Of a stretch of DNA of 64,000 nt, positions 60,538 to 64,000 are shown piece by piece. This DNA is from Nocardia sp. MH4 (GTDB lineage: Bacteria > Actinomycetota > Actinomycetes > Mycobacteriales > Mycobacteriaceae). The stretch spans positions 62,001 to 126,000 of the forward strand of contig NZ_LPNR01000109.1 of NCBI RefSeq assembly GCF_019266065.1. Direction: 5' to 3'. How positions within the stretch are numbered: the stretch's first letter is position 1; each line of letters begins with the position of its first letter. The notes beneath the pieces were generated by a model, which saw nothing but the letters and a program-made list of their open reading frames with translations, ran no database searches and was not told the DNA's origin. The translations under genes were made by a program, and so were the position numbers.

Positions 60538-61764
60538 TCAGCCGAGGAGGGTTCGGTGCATGAGGTGGGCGACGCGGGCTCGGCAGGCGATGGGGTCGGG
60601 GCCGTAGATCTGGCTGAGGTCGATGACCAGGGCGAAGGCCGCGTGGACCAGGAAGCGGGCTTCGGCGGCCGAGAGTTCGGGGCGGACTTCGCGGACCAGG
60701 CGGGCCCATTCCTGGACGCTGAGGCGCTGGATGTTGCGCAGGACCGCGCGTTCCTCGGCGGGGACGTGGCCGAACTCGGCGTAGTAGACGACGGCCAGCG
60801 CGCGTTCGTCGAAGGTGTCGGCGACGAACTGGGCGATCAGCACGTCCAGGGCCGCGCCGCTGTCGGGGGTGCCCGCGACGGCGGGGCCGATCGCACCCGA
60901 GACCCGGTCGGCCGCGCGGCGGAACGCGGCGGCGAGGATGTCGCTCTTGCCGCGGTAGAACCGGTACACCGCCGAGGCCGCGGACAGCCCGGCCGCCGAG
61001 GCGATGTCCTCGACGCTGACGTTCGGATACCCGCGCTCGTGGAACAGCTCGACCGCTTTGCGCAGCAGCAGTTCGTGTTTGAACGACTCCGGGATCTCGA
61101 CCTGGGTGGCCTTCTCCGAAATCGTTGCTGCGGGCGGCAATCCGCTCTCGACCAGCGCGAGACAGGCCGTGGTCAGCAGCCGGTTCAGGGTGCGGGCAGG
61201 CAGGGCGGCGTGATGGTCGGCGATGCTGGTGATGACCCCGAACATCGCGGTGGACAGCATTCGCAGGTCCGGCGCGGTCAGCTCCGGCCGCAGGACGGCC
61301 AGCTGCTCGTCGAGGGCGACCAGCACCGAGGCCCGCTGCTCGTCGAGCACCAGCCGGTCGGCGGGCTCGAGGTAGCGGCCCTCCCAACGCACCAGCGTGA
61401 CCGTTCCCCGGTTCTCCACCGTCGCGCCGAGGAGCCCGGTCAGCATGTGCCGCAACCGTTCCGCCGCGGTCGATGACCCGTCACCGGACGCCGCGATCGA
61501 GGCGGTGAAGGCCTGCCCGACCCGCAGCAGTTCCTCCCGGAACAGCGCGTACTTGCTCGGGTAGTGCCGGTACAGCGCCGCCGAACTGATGCCCAATCCG
61601 GCGGCGATGTCCTCCATGCTCACCCCGTGATACCCGGCCGCGCCGAATGCCACCGCCGAGGTCGCCGCGATCTGCGCGCGCCGATTCTTCGGACGCCGCC
61701 GCACACCGTCCTTCGCTCCGCCGACTACCGATCCACGCGCACCACGAGACTCGCCGACATTCAT
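60538..61764 (-). CDS. Double TetR regulator (two TetR units in one chain)
   Basis: 408 residues, ATG at 61764-61762. Two complete TetR helix-turn-helix units are present: AQIAATSAVAFGAAGYHGVSMEDIAAGLGISSAALYRHYPSKYALF (about residue 30) and ESFKHELLLRKAVELFHERGYPNVSVEDIASAAGLSAASAVYRFYRGKSDIL (about 228). Each is followed by a ligand-type helical domain. It lies 12 bases downstream of the acetoacetyl-CoA synthetase gene and is co-transcribed with it. Such tandem TetR proteins could bind DNA as a pseudo-dimer. It probably senses a CoA thioester or fatty acid, which is inference from context. Confidence 0.88.
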   Translation of the reverse strand: MNVGESRGARGSVVGGAKDGVRRRPKNRRAQIAATSAVAFGAAGYHGVSMEDIAAGLGISSAALYRHYPSKYALFREELLRVGQAFTASIAASGDGSSTAAERLRHMLTGLLGATVENRGTVTLVRWEGRYLEPADRLVLDEQRASVLVALDEQLAVLRPELTAPDLRMLSTAMFGVITSIADHHAALPARTLNRLLTTACLALVESGLPPAATISEKATQVEIPESFKHELLLRKAVELFHERGYPNVSVEDIASAAGLSAASAVYRFYRGKSDILAAAFRRAADRVSGAIGPAVAGTPDSGAALDVLIAQFVADTFDERALAVVYYAEFGHVPAEERAVLRNIQRLSVQEWARLVREVRPELSAAEARFLVHAAFALVIDLSQIYGPDPIACRARVAHLMHRTLLG

Positions 61765-61776
61765 GCCAGAAGTGTA

Positions 61777-63720
61777 TTAGGCCTTGTGGGGCGGGGTGAT
61801 CCGGGCATACCAGTCGAGCAGGGCCGGGTCGTCCACGGCGCTGCGTTCGACCACACGGGTCGCGTCCGCGCCCTGGAAGAGCTTCTTGATCGGCACTTCC
61901 AGCTTCTTGCCGGTCCGGGTGTGCGGGATGCCGGGGGCCTCGCGGATCTCGTCGGGGACGTGCCGGGGCGAGACCTCGGAGCGAATCGCGCTGCCGATCC
62001 TGGCTTTCAGATCGTCGGTGAGGGTGGCGCCGGGCGCGAGGACGACGAACAGCGGCATCCAGTAGCCGCCGTCGGGCTGCTCGGCGCCGATCACCAGCGC
62101 CTCGGCGATCTCCGGGAACTGTTCGACGACCTGGTAGATGTCCGCGCTGCCCATCCGGATGCCGTGCCGGTTGAGAGTGGAGTCGGAGCGGCCGTGCACG
62201 ACGACGCTGCCGTGCTCGGTCAGCGTGATCCAGTCACCGTGCCGCCACACGCCGGGGTAGGTGTCGAAATAGGCGTCGTGGTAGCGCTTTCCGTCCTCGT
62301 CGCGCCAGAAGCGCACCGGCATCGACGGCATCGGCTGGGTCACCACCAGCTCGCCGACCTCCCCGCGCACCGGCGCGCCCTGCTCGTCGAAGGAGTCCAG
62401 CGCCACGCCGAGATACGGTGCCGACAGCTCGCCCGGCCACACCGGCACCGTGGGCACGCCGCCGATGAACGCCGACACCACGTCGGTGCCACCGCTGATC
62501 GAGTTCACCTGCACGTGCTCGCCCGCGTTCGCGTCGAGCCACAGCGCGCTCGACACCGGCAGCGCCGACCCGGTGATCCCGACGCTGCGCAGCGCCGACA
62601 GATCGTGCTCGGCCCGCGGCACCGCGCCCGCCTTGATGCATCCGAGCACGTAGCCGGGGCTGGTGCCGAGCACGGTGGCGCGGACCTGGGCGGCGAGGCG
62701 CCACAGGGCGTCCGGGCCGCCGGCTGTCGGGCTGCCGTCGTAGGTCACCACGGTGGCGCCGGTCAGCAGGCCGGCGATCTGGAAGTTCCACATCATCCAG
62801 CTGGGGCTGGTGTACCAGAAGAAGGTGTCCTCGGGCCCGATATCGGACTGGAGGGCAACGGCTTTCAGGTGCTCGAGCAGCACGCCGCCGTGGCCGTGCA
62901 CGATGCCCTTCGGCAGACCGGTGGTGCCGGAGGAGAACACGATCCACAGCGGATGATCGAAGGCGACGGCGGCGGTCTCGATCACCCCGAGCCCCGGATC
63001 GGCGATCGCGTCCGACCATGCCACCGCGTCGGGCACCTCGAGGCCCAGCTGCGAGACCACGACAGTCGCGCGCAGCTCGGGCAGGCCCTCCTGCAGGGCG
63101 GCGATGTCGGCGCGCTTGTCGTGCTGCTTGCCGCCGAACCGGTAGCCGTCGGCCGTGACGAGCACGGTCGGCTCCAGCTGGCCGAGCCGGTCCAGCGCCG
63201 CCTTGGCCGAGTAGTCCTGCCCGCACGCGCTCCACACCGCGCCGATGCTCGCGGTGGCGAGGAAGGCGACGATGGCCTCCGGGATGTTCGGCAGGTAGCC
63301 GATCACCCGGTCGCCCGGTCCGACGTCGCGCGCCCGCAGGGCGCCCGCGAACGCGGTGACCTGCTCGATCAGCTCCGCCCACGAGATCTCGCGCGGCTCG
63401 GCGTCCTCGTGCAGGGCGAGCACGGCGGGCCGGTCGGGCCGCGCCTGCCGGATGATCTGGTCGACGTAGTTCAGCCGCGTCCCAGGGAACCACTGCGCGC
63501 CGGGCATCTCCCGCGTGCCGAGCACGCCGTCGGCGATCGGACCGAGCTCGAAGTAGTCCCACAGCGCCTGCCAGAAGCCGGCGATGTCGTCGACCGACCA
63601 TTGCCACAGGGCCTGGTAGTCGGGGTACTGCTCGCCGGTCCGGCCGCTGACGAAGGCGGCGAAGTCGGTGATCCGTGCCGACGCGATGTCCTCGGCGGTC
63701 GGTTCCCATTGCGGTTGCAC
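61777..63720 (-). CDS. Acetoacetyl-CoA synthetase
   Basis: 647 residues, ATG at 63720-63718, GAGGAGG upstream on the minus strand. It is an ANL-superfamily acyl-CoA synthetase of the AacS branch: N-terminal DFAAFVSGRTGEQYPDYQALWQWSVDD, ALNY-type LNYVDQII, the AMP motif WIVFSSGTTGLPKGIVHGHGG, GTSPGYVLGCIKAGAVP, SISGGTDVVSAFIGG and a C-terminal RTGKKLEVPIKKLFQG with the catalytic Lys. It makes acetoacetyl-CoA from acetoacetate, ATP and CoA in ketone body, leucine or steroid degradation. The operon includes the double TetR regulator gene that follows. Confidence 0.92.
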   Translation of the reverse strand: MQPQWEPTAEDIASARITDFAAFVSGRTGEQYPDYQALWQWSVDDIAGFWQALWDYFELGPIADGVLGTREMPGAQWFPGTRLNYVDQIIRQARPDRPAVLALHEDAEPREISWAELIEQVTAFAGALRARDVGPGDRVIGYLPNIPEAIVAFLATASIGAVWSACGQDYSAKAALDRLGQLEPTVLVTADGYRFGGKQHDKRADIAALQEGLPELRATVVVSQLGLEVPDAVAWSDAIADPGLGVIETAAVAFDHPLWIVFSSGTTGLPKGIVHGHGGVLLEHLKAVALQSDIGPEDTFFWYTSPSWMMWNFQIAGLLTGATVVTYDGSPTAGGPDALWRLAAQVRATVLGTSPGYVLGCIKAGAVPRAEHDLSALRSVGITGSALPVSSALWLDANAGEHVQVNSISGGTDVVSAFIGGVPTVPVWPGELSAPYLGVALDSFDEQGAPVRGEVGELVVTQPMPSMPVRFWRDEDGKRYHDAYFDTYPGVWRHGDWITLTEHGSVVVHGRSDSTLNRHGIRMGSADIYQVVEQFPEIAEALVIGAEQPDGGYWMPLFVVLAPGATLTDDLKARIGSAIRSEVSPRHVPDEIREAPGIPHTRTGKKLEVPIKKLFQGADATRVVERSAVDDPALLDWYARITPPHKA

Positions 63721-63819
63721 CGGATGTCCTCCTCGTACTGGGTTGCGCGGGCCGGAACTGCCCGGCCGATGATTACCCCGGCGCGCGGCCGGTAGTCGCC
63801 CCCGCGCGCCGGGTAGTGC

Positions 63820-64000
63820 TCAGCTGGGCAGTTCGGCCCGGCGGACGATCCGCTCCGCGTGTCGGAGCACCGGTGCGTCGACCATGCGTCCCTCGAACGC
63901 GAAGACGCCCCGATGGTTCGGCACCTCGGCGAGCACTCGGCGCGCCCAGTCGATCTCGTCGGGGTCGGGCGCGTAGCCCTCCCGGATCACCGCCACCTGG
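63820..64000 (-). CDS. CitE/HpcH-type lyase, C-terminal end (truncated by window edge)
   Basis: The minus-strand frame is open from base 64000 to TGA 63822-63820, giving 59 residues. GYAPDPDEIDWARRVLAEV, FAFEGRMVDAPVLRHAERIVRRA is the typical C-terminal end of citrate lyase beta-subunit-like (HpcH/HpaI) enzymes, with the G-MVD-PV segment. Members cleave malyl-CoA, citramalyl-CoA or similar thioesters; the substrate cannot be read. It lies about 100 bases upstream of the acetoacetyl-CoA synthetase gene on the same strand. Confidence 0.7.
   Translation of the reverse strand, partial: QVAVIREGYAPDPDEIDWARRVLAEVPNHRGVFAFEGRMVDAPVLRHAERIVRRAELPS

Overview
The window looks like chromosomal DNA of a high-GC mycolate actinobacterium, most likely Nocardia or a close relative. 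The basis is very high GC, frequent GTG/TTG starts, the str operon order rpsL-rpsG-fusA-tuf, DUF3558 lipoproteins, a mycofactocin locus, a KshB-type steroid hydroxylase reductase with a KstR-like operator, F420-type small oxidoreductases and a giant NRPS with an MbtH partner. No rRNA, tRNA, CRISPR array, insertion sequence or prophage gene was recognised. Genus is inferred from gene content only.

Layout. 1-3.1 kb: tail of a Ser/Thr kinase, a zinc-free quinone-oxidoreductase-like gene and a winged-helix DUF gene. 3.2-9.2 kb: a small-molecule uptake and degradation locus (amidohydrolase; ABC ATPase, permease and binding lipoprotein; 2-oxoglutarate/Fe(II)-type oxygenase; GntR regulator). 9.2-12.3 kb: AsnC regulator divergent from hppD, then two overlapping DUF3558 lipoproteins. 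12.3-17.0 kb: str operon. 17.2-26.8 kb: hydrolase and F420-type genes, a second full-length EF-G with an odd leader, a divergent XRE regulator/MFS exporter pair, a TetR/SPW pair, a ferredoxin reductase and a stand-alone NusG-type KOW protein. 26.8-29.5 kb: glutamate-racemase-like gene, AlkD-like gene, kshB. 29.5-36.4 kb: TetR gene, mftA, a fused mftB-mftC, mftF, mftG and a GAF-domain regulator. 36.9-58.1 kb: a five-module NRPS of about 5,970 residues with a sixth condensation domain, a second protein made of degenerate NRPS domains, and mbtH. 58.2-64 kb: exported protein, DUF1254/DUF1214 Tat lipoprotein, double TetR regulator, acetoacetyl-CoA synthetase and the end of a CitE-like lyase.

How the genes work together. 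MftA is the precursor peptide, MftBC binds and modifies it by radical SAM chemistry, MftF glycosylates it and MftG is the redox partner. mftD, mftE and a canonical mftR are not in the window. The NRPS begins with an EntF-like C-A pair whose specificity code is the serine code of EntF. The readable order is (aryl/acyl?)-Ser-X-Ser-Thr-X, with no epimerase or thioesterase. The last module is a condensation domain plus an adenylation stub. It is followed, with a one-base stop/start overlap, by a 1,032-residue protein holding two adenylation-like folds without the ATP-binding motif and a condensation-like tail. This NRPS/pseudo-NRPS/MbtH set is the strongest candidate for an undescribed system; the MftB-MftC fusion and the second EF-G are the next most interesting.
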